A stretch of DNA of 64,000 nucleotides from Neobacillus niacini (GTDB lineage: Bacteria; Bacillota; Bacilli; Bacillales; Cytobacillaceae), in the NCBI RefSeq assembly GCF_030817595.1, contig NZ_JAUSZN010000001.1, positions 1,124,001 to 1,188,000 of the forward strand, given 5' to 3'. Position numbers and translations under genes: made by a program. Below, piece by piece: positions 26,425 to 35,074 of the stretch. Numbering within the stretch: the first letter of the stretch is position 1; every line of letters begins with the position of its first letter. The notes under the pieces were generated by a model. The model had not been told where the DNA came from and searched no databases. It saw nothing but the letters and a program-made list of their open reading frames with translations.

Positions 26425-27408
26425 CTATGCCATTATGATAGATTCTTCTTTCGTTATATTCCATTTCAATGGTTCACCCCGTAAATAACGACCAAGCTCT
26501 TGTGCCATGTAGTTACCCAGTCTTTGACATTCAGCTGACAACGACCCAGCGATATGCGGAGTCAATATGACATTTTCCAAACTGTATAATGGTGAGTTCT
26601 TTACGGGCGGTTCTGGGTGTGTTACATCTAGTATCGCATAAAGATCTTGACGCTGCTGCAGTATTTCAATCATCTCCTGCTCCCGTATAACAGCACCTCT
26701 AGATGTATTGATAAGTGTACCATTATGTTTCATGGAAGAAATATGGTCACCGGTAATGAAGCCTTCCGTTTCTTTAATCCAAGGTGTATGCAAGGAAACG
26801 ACATCTGCTCTTCGAAACACATCCTCTAATGAACACATTTCAACATTTAGAGCTTTGGCTTCCATTTCGGAAACAAAAGGATCATATGCGATGACTCTAC
26901 AATCAAACTGCTTTAACATTTCAGCGACTTTCCGGCCAATCATTCCTAGGGACACAAGCCCAACAGTCGATCCATAAGCTCCTGGAACCTTTTCTCTAGC
27001 TGGAAAAGCAGCTTTCTTATTTACTTGATGGAAAAAGTACCAGCCCCGTTTCAATGAAAAGAGAATTTGAGATAACGTAAATTCCACAACAGGTAGCGCA
27101 TTTGCTTCATACGCACTTGTTATGACGATGTTTTTGTCCCAAAACTCATCTGTTACAATGGTCTTAATCGATCCTGCACCATAAAAAACCGCTTTCAAAT
27201 TTGGAGCTAAGTCTAGAAAAGATTGATCCATGACCGGACAACCCCATCCAGTCAAAATAATATCCGCATCAGACAAAATGGAAGGATTCTCTTTGATGGA
27301 TCCTTTTGTTTGTGGTTCTGCATAGATGTGTACATGTTTGTTAATTTCTTTATATGCACTTCCGTAAATAAGATCAAATTTATCTAGTAAGTAAATCCCT
27401 CGAAGCAT
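26425..27408 (-). CDS. D-isomer-specific 2-hydroxyacid dehydrogenase
   Basis: This 327-residue protein shows the NAD-binding motif GLVSLGMIGRKVAEML near residue 153 and the catalytic triad Arg (INTSRGAVI), Glu (DVTHPEPP) and His (LTPHIAGS). It interconverts a 2-keto acid and a D-2-hydroxyacid. In this cluster it probably acts on an acid product of sugar breakdown. It lies 29 bases from the next gene and belongs to the same leftward unit. The substrate cannot be read from the sequence. Confidence 0.85.
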   Translation of the reverse strand: MLRGIYLLDKFDLIYGSAYKEINKHVHIYAEPQTKGSIKENPSILSDADIILTGWGCPVMDQSFLDLAPNLKAVFYGAGSIKTIVTDEFWDKNIVITSAYEANALPVVEFTLSQILFSLKRGWYFFHQVNKKAAFPAREKVPGAYGSTVGLVSLGMIGRKVAEMLKQFDCRVIAYDPFVSEMEAKALNVEMCSLEDVFRRADVVSLHTPWIKETEGFITGDHISSMKHNGTLINTSRGAVIREQEMIEILQQRQDLYAILDVTHPEPPVKNSPLYSLENVILTPHIAGSLSAECQRLGNYMAQELGRYLRGEPLKWNITKEESIIMA

Positions 27409-27436
27409 GCTTTCCCTTCTTTCCTATAAGAGACTA

Positions 27437-28207
27437 CTATGCAATCCGAAACTGCTCTTTTAAATAAAGGAGTGATTGTTTAACCTCTGTATCAAAGTCA
27501 TTCCACTTACATTCGATTGAAATTCGGCCATTATAACTAGATTGCTGCACCAAGTTGACAAAGTCCGAATACGGGTAACTTCCTGTACCAGGTGAGAGTC
27601 TGCCAGAGTCTGCAACATGGATGTGTTTAATAAAATCTTTATGTTCGTAAATATGAGTTAGAGGCTCAGAATCCTCATCCATATGATAAAAATCTGCCAA
27701 GGCCTTAATCGATTTACGGTTTACTTTTTCAGCAAATTTGACTGCTTCTGGAACACTGTTTATTATATTTGATTCCTTTCGGTTAAGAGGCTCAATGACA
27801 ATGGTCAAATCGAGTGGATCCGCCACGTCAGCTGCCAGATGCAAAAACTGGATAATTTGTTCTTCACCTTTCACCCTTGAAAAACCATCTGGCAATGATC
27901 TAGCTCCCCCGCTTCCAAACACAATGGTGTCAGCACCTATTCGTTTTACTCGTTCTAAGGCAGATTCCAAATAATTTTTAATCCGATCGGCATAAACCTG
28001 TTCGCCTACAATTTTTAAATCTCCGGGAAGTAGAATATTACAGGCTTCAACCGGAATGGGCGATTCTTCATACGTTCTTAGGATGGATTTAAACTCCGCT
28101 TCGCTTGCTTCAGGCTTTAATGAAACAACTGTACATTCAATAAAATCATAACCTGCTTGATAGAGAATGGATGCTTTCTCTATACCTGCACAACAACCTA
28201 GTTTCAT
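27437..28207 (-). CDS. Sugar phosphate isomerase/epimerase-like TIM-barrel protein (1)
   Basis: This 256-residue protein is of the xylose-isomerase-like TIM-barrel type. Likely metal ligands are Glu in VIEPLNRKESN, Asp and His in ALADFYHMDED, His in HIHVADSGR and Glu in ISIECKWND, in the usual order. Relatives act as sugar epimerases, dehydratases or 3-keto-glycoside eliminases. It follows the TIM-barrel gene at 28220 by 12 bases. The particular reaction is unknown. Confidence 0.82.
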   Translation of the reverse strand: MKLGCCAGIEKASILYQAGYDFIECTVVSLKPEASEAEFKSILRTYEESPIPVEACNILLPGDLKIVGEQVYADRIKNYLESALERVKRIGADTIVFGSGGARSLPDGFSRVKGEEQIIQFLHLAADVADPLDLTIVIEPLNRKESNIINSVPEAVKFAEKVNRKSIKALADFYHMDEDSEPLTHIYEHKDFIKHIHVADSGRLSPGTGSYPYSDFVNLVQQSSYNGRISIECKWNDFDTEVKQSLLYLKEQFRIA

Positions 28208-28219
28208 ATAAATCCCACC

Positions 28220-29038
28220 CTATTTTAGAATTTCTTTCATAAAAGAACTATATTGTTTAAACGCAATTTCTGGTTCTTCTATCTCCGGACACCATTTTTT
28301 TTCCCATTCTAATGTGCAATAGCCTTCGTATCCATTATTTTTTAAAAGAGTGTATATTTCTTTTAAGGGGACATCACCCTCCCCAAGAAGACAAAGCTGG
28401 TACCCTCTTTGTGTACCTTCCTTTACATAGGAATCCTTCCAGTGTGTATATTTAACCCAGTCTCCAAGTGTCTCCCAAGTGAAGGCAGGTTCTTCTCCTA
28501 TCGTTCGATAAGGATGATGCACATCCCATAGGACATGAAAATGTGAAGAGTGAATTCTATTAAATATTTCTTTCATATATTCGCTGCTGGTCCAATCATC
28601 ATGTGTTTCAAAAAGGAGATGAACGTCGTACTCTTCCGCAATTTTGAGATATTCTAAGACGTTTCGTTCTACAATTGAAAATGCTTCTTCTCTGCTTGTA
28701 TCCCCAATAGAGCCGCCAAATACCCGAATGTATGGTGTGTGAAATTCTTGACATAGCGCAGCATAGTTCATTAATTCTTCTCGATAATTTTCAAATTCTT
28801 CACTTGAGTTTGTAAACAGCCTTACCGAGCTTGAAAAACAGGGAACTTCTAAAGATGTTTCTTGAAATCTGCGAACAGTCTCACGTACGTTACTTGAAAA
28901 CTCTGGAAATTTAAATAGATCCAATTCACCTAGGTACCCTCGGAAATCAACTCCATCATAGCCGTTTTCCACTGCATTTGAGATGATTTTATCTAAATCC
29001 CAATTGGGACAACCTAATGTCGTAAAAGCTAATTTCAT
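28220..29038 (-). CDS. Sugar phosphate isomerase/epimerase-like TIM-barrel protein (2)
   Basis: This 272-residue protein has the metal-site series LLFETHDDW (Glu), VLWDVHHPYRT (Asp, His), YTHWKDS (His) and CTLEWEKKW (Glu). It starts at ATG 29038 inside a 4-base overlap with the lyase-like gene, so the two are translationally coupled and probably act in succession. The reaction is not determined; isomerisation, epimerisation or beta-elimination of a keto-sugar are the options known for the fold. Confidence 0.82.
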   Translation of the reverse strand: MKLAFTTLGCPNWDLDKIISNAVENGYDGVDFRGYLGELDLFKFPEFSSNVRETVRRFQETSLEVPCFSSSVRLFTNSSEEFENYREELMNYAALCQEFHTPYIRVFGGSIGDTSREEAFSIVERNVLEYLKIAEEYDVHLLFETHDDWTSSEYMKEIFNRIHSSHFHVLWDVHHPYRTIGEEPAFTWETLGDWVKYTHWKDSYVKEGTQRGYQLCLLGEGDVPLKEIYTLLKNNGYEGYCTLEWEKKWCPEIEEPEIAFKQYSSFMKEILK

Positions 29039-30879
29039 CCTTTAACTCCTTCCCCCCATTTACTGATTCCCATCATATCTAGTAAAGTATTCTCCTCAAT
29101 GTATTCCTCATCTTGATAGAGATGAACCAAATAGTGTGTAAAAGCTTGCTTTGTATGATAGGATGCACTTGTCAGGAATCCATTACGGTATCGCACAACC
29201 TGCGGTCCCATTTTTATGGTAGTAAAAGGCTTATCATCAAGGACTTTAATACAAACCTTATTTCCTTTGTAATCAACGTCAATCCTGTTTTCTGTACAGC
29301 TAATTTTCGTGCTGGTTTCGCCATCAGATAAAAACAGAGGAAATTCCTGTACCACACTTTCTATCTCACCTATAACAGAATCTTGCACAAGAAGGATTTC
29401 TGGTGTAACTGTGAGGGTTTGCTCAATCAGAAAAGCCCCATTCATTGTTCCTCTAAAAATAAGTTTCACCTCGACCTTTTTTGTGTCACAGGATATTACA
29501 GAGACTTTCAGATTAGGAGATTCTTTTGATGTCATCTCCGTTAATCGTGTCATCACATTGTTTACATTGATCCAAGCTGGAGCAAATGAGAGAGCTCTAT
29601 TACTTGTTAATGGAGTCCCATCTGATGGACCAATGGTCGGCCAGACGTTTTTTCGCTGGATCCGGACAATTCCTGTAGGAGTGTAGTTTTTATCCCCTTT
29701 TGTCTGATACTCAATGTAATGCCCGCCTGCATTCATAATCAATTTGTGAAAATAAGGTTCCATCCAAAGATAGAATCCCCCTGTTTCGGCTGGACATGGA
29801 AGTTCTCCTATTTCATCGTCAGCCTGTTCGAATGCCAGCGCTAAAAAATAAGCTGCAAGCAAATTGTATTGAGAATGATAGGTGTAGGTTTCGTAACCTG
29901 TACGAGTCATTGGGTCTGTATAATTTCTGACCACATTCAGCTCGCCTGTCGGTCTCTTCCATCTTTTGATTGATTCAAGCGATAAACGTGCTCCCCGTTT
30001 AAAGGCCGCTGCCATTCTATAATCTCCACGATTGGCATATTCATTTGCTGCCACTTCAAACTGAAAAGCTTGCTGGGCTTCATTCCACTGATGCTGGGAG
30101 CTTCGGCCACCCGTCGGCATTTCTCCTGTTGGACTTTGCATAAACAAAGAGGTTAGATCTCCACGCTTACAGCATTCTACCAATCTCTCTTTGTGACTGC
30201 CGTCATACCCTCCAAGCAACATTAATCGAAAATAGTTTCGTGTAAACATGGCATATGCCATTGGACCATTTGGATCTACATAAAGACCATATTCAGTTAA
30301 AAGCTCCATTTGGGGAGCTAATTCCCGATCAATGTCTTCTAAATTCATAGGATTGCCAAGCCCCTGAGCTCCCCGCAAGTATTCTCCGGCAAATGCCACC
30401 ACTTTCCAATTGTTAATGGTTTTTCGATATAAACTTGCAGGATTCATTCTAGAAAATAACATTTCCCATTGTTTGGCTTTTCTTTCAGAAACATAAGGTT
30501 TCAGTTTCATATAAGCAAAAGTAACCATGGCGGTATAAAAATTACTATGATCGTCTGCACAATTCTCTTCCACCATTTGTTTAAGCGAAGAATCTAACGC
30601 TTTACAAGCACTTACTAACATCCAATTTTCCTTTCGCTGCATATATAAGAGTGCTGTGGCAGCAGCAAAAGCTGGGGTAGAATATTGTGTCTCACGATGC
30701 ACACAGGGATCGATAATTCGACCTTCATCATCCATACAGGTATAAAAATAATGGACAAGAGGTTCAATGATGTCTAGATATAAGCTTTTTTTGTACTGTG
30801 AATCACGTATTTGTGATTCATCAAATTGTTCAACATACTTCGATACTGCACGTTCAAGCGGAAATGGTTTTTCTAACAA
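29035..30879 (-). CDS. Lyase-like protein with helical barrel and beta-sandwich (unassigned)
   Basis: This 614-residue protein lacks a signal peptide, so it acts in the cytoplasm. The N-terminal 400 residues are helical with Trp, Tyr and Gly patterns of an (alpha/alpha) toroid, including GGRSSQHQWNEAQQAFQFE near residue 270 of the mature frame. The C-terminal 200 residues look like beta-sandwich. This layout resembles polysaccharide lyases or hydrolases of the heparinase/PL27 type, but the family is not confirmed. TTG 30879 has GAGAGGAG at 7 bases and is preferred over a longer frame. Coupling to the TIM-barrel gene suggests it releases or opens a uronate-containing sugar. Confidence 0.5.
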   Translation of the reverse strand: MLEKPFPLERAVSKYVEQFDESQIRDSQYKKSLYLDIIEPLVHYFYTCMDDEGRIIDPCVHRETQYSTPAFAAATALLYMQRKENWMLVSACKALDSSLKQMVEENCADDHSNFYTAMVTFAYMKLKPYVSERKAKQWEMLFSRMNPASLYRKTINNWKVVAFAGEYLRGAQGLGNPMNLEDIDRELAPQMELLTEYGLYVDPNGPMAYAMFTRNYFRLMLLGGYDGSHKERLVECCKRGDLTSLFMQSPTGEMPTGGRSSQHQWNEAQQAFQFEVAANEYANRGDYRMAAAFKRGARLSLESIKRWKRPTGELNVVRNYTDPMTRTGYETYTYHSQYNLLAAYFLALAFEQADDEIGELPCPAETGGFYLWMEPYFHKLIMNAGGHYIEYQTKGDKNYTPTGIVRIQRKNVWPTIGPSDGTPLTSNRALSFAPAWINVNNVMTRLTEMTSKESPNLKVSVISCDTKKVEVKLIFRGTMNGAFLIEQTLTVTPEILLVQDSVIGEIESVVQEFPLFLSDGETSTKISCTENRIDVDYKGNKVCIKVLDDKPFTTIKMGPQVVRYRNGFLTSASYHTKQAFTHYLVHLYQDEEYIEENTLLDMMGISKWGEGVKG

Positions 30880-30955
30880 GGCTTTTCTCCTCTCAAATCG
30901 TAAGAAGCAGAATATAGGGGATATTCTGCTTTTCAAGTTTTATTAAACTAATCCT

Positions 30956-32119
30956 TTAATGTGTTCCTTGAATATTAAGTGTCCTATCAGCAACGATTTT
31001 CTTTTTGAATGTAGATGTTTTTATTTTCTCTTGCAATTTAGAATAGAAGAGATCTTCATTTATAGGGAGGTCTACCCAATCGTCTGTCCAGGCAGATAAA
31101 TGCATAGCATTGGAAATTTCTAGCCCTTTGATTCCTTCTACGCCTGGCCCTAGTAATTCTTTGCCATGAAGGATTGCATTCACCCAGTTGGTGGTAATTC
31201 CTTTATGCTGTGTTGCTACACCTTTAATAGGGATATCAATCTTCCAGCATTCTGGCTCTCCAAATCCGCCTTTATATTCTCTATTAAACTCTCTTTCGGA
31301 TTGCCTTAACCTCCAGAATGTCAATTTTCCATCTTCGACAACCAATTTTCCACGGTCCCCGGATATTTCGTAGCGATTGGTACCAGGAGCATCACCTGTT
31401 GAAGTAACGAATACTCCTGTTGCACCATTTTCGTATTCAACATAAGCCGTTACGTCATCTTCTACTTCAATAGTATGAAACTTACCAAACCCACAAAAAG
31501 CCCGAACTCGTTTCGGCATCAAGCCGCTCGTCCATTGCCATAAATCAAGCTGGTGTGGGTCTTGATTTGCGAGGACCCCGCCGCCTTCACCTGCCCATGT
31601 TGCTCTCCAACCGCCTGAATCATAATAGCTTTGAGAGCGGTACCAATCTGTTATAATCCAATTGGTACGTTTGATTTCCCCTAATTCCCCGCTTTGCACA
31701 AGGTCTCTTAGCTTTTGATACAAAGGATTGGTTCGTTGGTTAAACATAATTCCAAAAACTTTTCCACTTTTTTCAGCCACCTCATTCAATTCACGAACAT
31801 TCTTGGTAAAAACACCAACTGGCTTTTCTACCAAAACATGCAGACCTTTTTGAAGGGCTTTTATCGCCAAAGGCGGATGATCATAATGCGGGGTTGCTAC
31901 AATCACCGCATCAATATCACCGAATTCGAAAAATGCTTCGGTATTGTCAAACATTTGAATATTTTCACCTAATGTTTCTTTTGCCCATTTTAATCTCTCA
32001 GGGTTCTGATCACATACAGCTGTTAACACTGCCCCTGGTACTTCACCATTATTAAGATAGAGTGAATGGGAACTTCCCATATTGCCAATACCGATAATTC
32101 CTATTTTGACATTCTCCAA
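30956..32119 (-). CDS. Gfo/Idh/MocA-family oxidoreductase (2)
   Basis: This 387-residue protein has the classical NAD(P) motif IGIIGIGNMGSSHS, the conserved LVEKPVGV near residue 100, and the C-terminal NQDPHQLDLWQW with the catalytic-type histidine. It should oxidise a hydroxyl on a sugar or sugar glycoside. ATG 32137 contains its own AAGGAG, so TTG 32119, 6 bases after AAGGAGAGG, is the better start. It lies just after a TIM-barrel gene in the same unit. Confidence 0.85.
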   Translation of the reverse strand: MENVKIGIIGIGNMGSSHSLYLNNGEVPGAVLTAVCDQNPERLKWAKETLGENIQMFDNTEAFFEFGDIDAVIVATPHYDHPPLAIKALQKGLHVLVEKPVGVFTKNVRELNEVAEKSGKVFGIMFNQRTNPLYQKLRDLVQSGELGEIKRTNWIITDWYRSQSYYDSGGWRATWAGEGGGVLANQDPHQLDLWQWTSGLMPKRVRAFCGFGKFHTIEVEDDVTAYVEYENGATGVFVTSTGDAPGTNRYEISGDRGKLVVEDGKLTFWRLRQSEREFNREYKGGFGEPECWKIDIPIKGVATQHKGITTNWVNAILHGKELLGPGVEGIKGLEISNAMHLSAWTDDWVDLPINEDLFYSKLQEKIKTSTFKKKIVADRTLNIQGTH

Positions 32120-32174
32120 ATTTTCCCTCTCCTTCATTCATAATTGGTTTGCAGTAAGCGCTTTTCGTATTGTT

Positions 32175-32933
32175 TTATTGAAATTGCTTAGAAAGTACTT
32201 TTAGGTTTTCTAAACTTGTTTGAAGACTATCCATTGGGTTACCAGGGCAGATATCCTGTTCCACTGCATACCATTCAACTCCTGATTTTTCACACCAATC
32301 TAGGATTGGAGCAAAATCAATCAATCCTGTTCCAACTTCCGCAAAGGTTTTTCTTTCATCTCTTGTCATGTCTTTTAAATGGATAATAGGCATTCGTTGT
32401 GCATAGGGTTGTAGAAATTGCAGCGGGTCTCTTCCGGCTTTTTTAATCCAAAACACATCAATTTCAGCCAAAATTTTATTCTCTGCTGTTGGTTCTAACA
32501 AGTATTCTAAAGAAGATTTCCCTTCTATCTCAGTGTCAAATTCAAAAGCATGGTTATGGTAGCTAATCCGATATCCAGGTGCTTTCTGGGCGACTTCATT
32601 TAAGAGAGTCTTTACTTTCTGATAACCTTCTCTGTTTCTTAAATTTTCAGGAATGTTTGGACAAACAATATCTTTTGTTTGATATAATCTGACTTCATCT
32701 AGAAGATTATCAAGATCGTTTTCCAGCCGGTCTATGGATATATGTATCCCGGCCGTACCAAGTTGATTTTCCTTTAGAGCTGCTACGATTTCTTCTGGAT
32801 CATAGCTAGGCGGTAACGCCGACAACTGAACTCCGGCCCAGCCCATTTCCTTCAATTCTTTAAAAACTGGTACAATTCCCCTTTTTAATTCTTCTCTTAG
32901 CGTATACAATTGCGCAGCAAACTTATTTCTCAT
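32175..32933 (-). CDS. Sugar phosphate isomerase/epimerase-like TIM-barrel protein (3)
   Basis: This 252-residue protein has RISYHNHAFEFD, ILAEIDVFWIKKAG, IIHLKDM and WYAVEQD as probable metal-site segments. The YHNH form is the variant seen in many sugar-isomerase-like proteins of catabolic gene clusters. AAAAGGAGC precedes the ATG. A perfect palindrome lies 19 bases upstream and a 146-base gap separates it from the previous gene, so it may begin a separate transcript. Confidence 0.82.
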   Translation of the reverse strand: MRNKFAAQLYTLREELKRGIVPVFKELKEMGWAGVQLSALPPSYDPEEIVAALKENQLGTAGIHISIDRLENDLDNLLDEVRLYQTKDIVCPNIPENLRNREGYQKVKTLLNEVAQKAPGYRISYHNHAFEFDTEIEGKSSLEYLLEPTAENKILAEIDVFWIKKAGRDPLQFLQPYAQRMPIIHLKDMTRDERKTFAEVGTGLIDFAPILDWCEKSGVEWYAVEQDICPGNPMDSLQTSLENLKVLSKQFQ

Positions 32934-32951
32934 ATCACTAGCTCCTTTTCT

Positions 32952-32966
32952 TATTACAGTGTAATA
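32952..32966. promoter_or_regulatory. Palindromic operator candidate
   Basis: TATTACA and TGTAATA flank a single central base, forming a perfect 7+7 palindrome just upstream of the TIM-barrel gene at 32933. The position between promoter region and ribosome binding site suits a repressor site, but no regulator can be assigned. Confidence 0.4.
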
Positions 32967-33079
32967 GCGTTATGTCTATATTAAACGGAATATTCAGAAT
33001 AAACTTGGTTAAAGTTGTTTAATATAGGCTGATTTTTTACCCCTATTGCTATTTTTACGAGGAAATTCGTACTCAACTA

Positions 33080-33901
33080 TTAAACATGTTCTAAATAGCG
33101 GGACTTCATTACTTTTAATACTTCATCTCCAGGCTGATTCCATATTCTTTGGTTGAAAATCTCTACTTCAATCGGACCTTTATAGCCCGTCTGCTCAACA
33201 GCATTTCTAATTTTTCTTATGTCAATGACACCATCACCCATCATCCCGCGCCCCATCAATAAATCGGGTGTCGGTACAATCCAGTCTGACACATGGAACC
33301 CAAGAATCCGTCCCTTTGCACGTGCAATTTGATTGTACAGGTCAGGATCCCACCACACATGGAAAACATCCACTACTACACCAACCTGTTCAGGCTGATA
33401 TTGTTCGGCAATGGTATTTGCTTCATTAAGGGTAACAATGACACATCTTTCTGCAGCATACATCGGGTGTAACGGTTCAATTCCTAATTTGATCCCATAG
33501 TCTGCCGCAAATGGGACAATCTGCTCGATACCGTCTGCAACCATTTTTCTTGCTGTTGCAATATCCTTATCTGATGAAGGTCCGCATACAAGTACCAAAG
33601 TATCCGTCCCCAGTTCAGCTGCTTCTTCAATCGCCCGCTTATTATCATCGATTCGTTTTTGTCGTTCACTTTCTGTTGCTGCCGGAAACATACCGCCACG
33701 ACAAAGGCTTGATACCTTAAGTCCAGCATCTTTCACCAACCGCTTACTATCTGCCAGGCCGATTTCCTCGACTTTGTGCCGCCATAAGGCAATCCAAGGG
33801 ATTTCTTGCCGGACGCAGCCGTCAACGGCTTGACGTAGATTCCAGTTACCTGTCGTAATTTGATTCAAGCTTAATCGGTCAATGGTTGTTAAATGTTCCA
33901 T
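33080..33901 (-). CDS. Sugar phosphate isomerase/epimerase-like TIM-barrel protein (4)
   Basis: This 273-residue protein has probable metal ligands in KLGIEPLHPM (Glu), VVVDVFHVWWDPD (Asp, His), GFHVSDWIVP (His) and PIEVEIFNQRIW (Glu). It belongs to the trio TIM-barrel, DUF993 and Gfo/Idh/MocA, three adjacent genes that appear to form a functional module. GGAGGGGC precedes ATG, and the gap to the DUF993 gene is 9 bases. The exact reaction is unknown. Confidence 0.83.
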   Translation of the reverse strand: MEHLTTIDRLSLNQITTGNWNLRQAVDGCVRQEIPWIALWRHKVEEIGLADSKRLVKDAGLKVSSLCRGGMFPAATESERQKRIDDNKRAIEEAAELGTDTLVLVCGPSSDKDIATARKMVADGIEQIVPFAADYGIKLGIEPLHPMYAAERCVIVTLNEANTIAEQYQPEQVGVVVDVFHVWWDPDLYNQIARAKGRILGFHVSDWIVPTPDLLMGRGMMGDGVIDIRKIRNAVEQTGYKGPIEVEIFNQRIWNQPGDEVLKVMKSRYLEHV

Positions 33902-33910
33902 TTGCCCCTC

Positions 33911-35074
33911 CTATTCGATCCCGGCCAGTTTGAGGACTAGCTTCATTCTTTCTGCAGCTAAATCTGGGTCTATAAGCAGCCCAGCTTGATCAGCCAGAAC
34001 AAAAAGTTCTGATAAATGAGCAATTGTTCTGGCACTCTCAGCGCCGTTAATCATTCGAAAATGATTCTGATGACCATTCAAGTATGCCATGAATACAATT
34101 CCAGTTTTATACGAGTAAGTAGGAGTTTGGAAAATATGTCTGGATAATGGAACTGTTTTTTCTAATATGGACTCATAGGTATTCACGTCATCATGATCAA
34201 GGGCCGTTAGTGCTGCGGCGGCTGCCGGGGCGATTGCGTCAAAAATACCCAATAGGGCATGGCTAAACCCGTGATGGTCTCCTCGAATTAATTCAGGGTA
34301 GTTAAAATCATCGCCCGTGTACATCTTGACAGCTTCTGGTAATCGCCGTCTCATCTCAATTTCCTTATCAGCATCCAGAAGCGAGATTTTTATCCCGTCC
34401 ACCTTATCCTGATTTTCCCAAATGATGTTTAAACAAACTTCCATTGCATCATACAGATTTTTATGTCCCCAGTACCCTGTTAAGGATGGGTCAAACATAT
34501 CACCTAACCAATGTAAGATAACAGGTTGAGAAACTTGGGACAGGATATGGCTATAAACGCGAGCATAATCTTCCGGGCTCTTCGCATTTGCCGCTAATGC
34601 CCTGCTTGCCATTAAAATAATTTGACTACCCTGCTCTTCGATAAAAGCACACTGTTCTTCATAGGCTTCCATGATTTGTTCCATGGAGTATTTCCTATTG
34701 GGTATCAAATGATCGGTTCCTGCACCACAGGCTATCCTTCCGCCAACTGCATTTGCTTCCGCACTGGAACGTCTGATTAATTCCTTCGCACCCTCCCAGC
34801 TAAGTCCCATACCTCTTTGGGCGGTATCCATGGCTTCCGCAACGGAAAGACCCATGGACCAAAGATAATGCCGATAAGATAACGTATCTTCCCAATGAAT
34901 CTGGGGGTTTCCTAACGGACATGCAACCGCTAATGAGTCACAAACAACATGAGCAGCGGAAAAAGCGGTCCTGCTTTGGAATTTCTTTTCAGGAATTTCA
35001 AAACTAGCAGTATTACCAGGTTCATAGTTTTCAAAAGAACCATTAGCTCTTAGCAGCTTTAACTTTTTCACCAT
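33911..35074 (-). CDS. DUF993 protein, dihydrodipicolinate-synthase-like aldolase
   Basis: This 387-residue protein belongs to the DUF993 branch of the DHDPS/KDG-aldolase superfamily. The lysine in DGIKISLLDADKE matches the position of the Schiff-base lysine of DHDPS-type class I aldolases. It could make the retro-aldol cut that ends the pathway. ATG 35074 is chosen because GGAGGGACACC precedes it, so it overlaps the upstream oxidoreductase by 32 bases. That overlap implies strict co-expression with that enzyme. Confidence 0.78.
   Translation of the reverse strand: MVKKLKLLRANGSFENYEPGNTASFEIPEKKFQSRTAFSAAHVVCDSLAVACPLGNPQIHWEDTLSYRHYLWSMGLSVAEAMDTAQRGMGLSWEGAKELIRRSSAEANAVGGRIACGAGTDHLIPNRKYSMEQIMEAYEEQCAFIEEQGSQIILMASRALAANAKSPEDYARVYSHILSQVSQPVILHWLGDMFDPSLTGYWGHKNLYDAMEVCLNIIWENQDKVDGIKISLLDADKEIEMRRRLPEAVKMYTGDDFNYPELIRGDHHGFSHALLGIFDAIAPAAAAALTALDHDDVNTYESILEKTVPLSRHIFQTPTYSYKTGIVFMAYLNGHQNHFRMINGAESARTIAHLSELFVLADQAGLLIDPDLAAERMKLVLKLAGIE

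Noticed and set aside
32148-32162. GTAAGCGCTTTTC as a third cre site
   Set aside because: It has three mismatches to the consensus and lies in a short gap inside the operon, so it is not supported.
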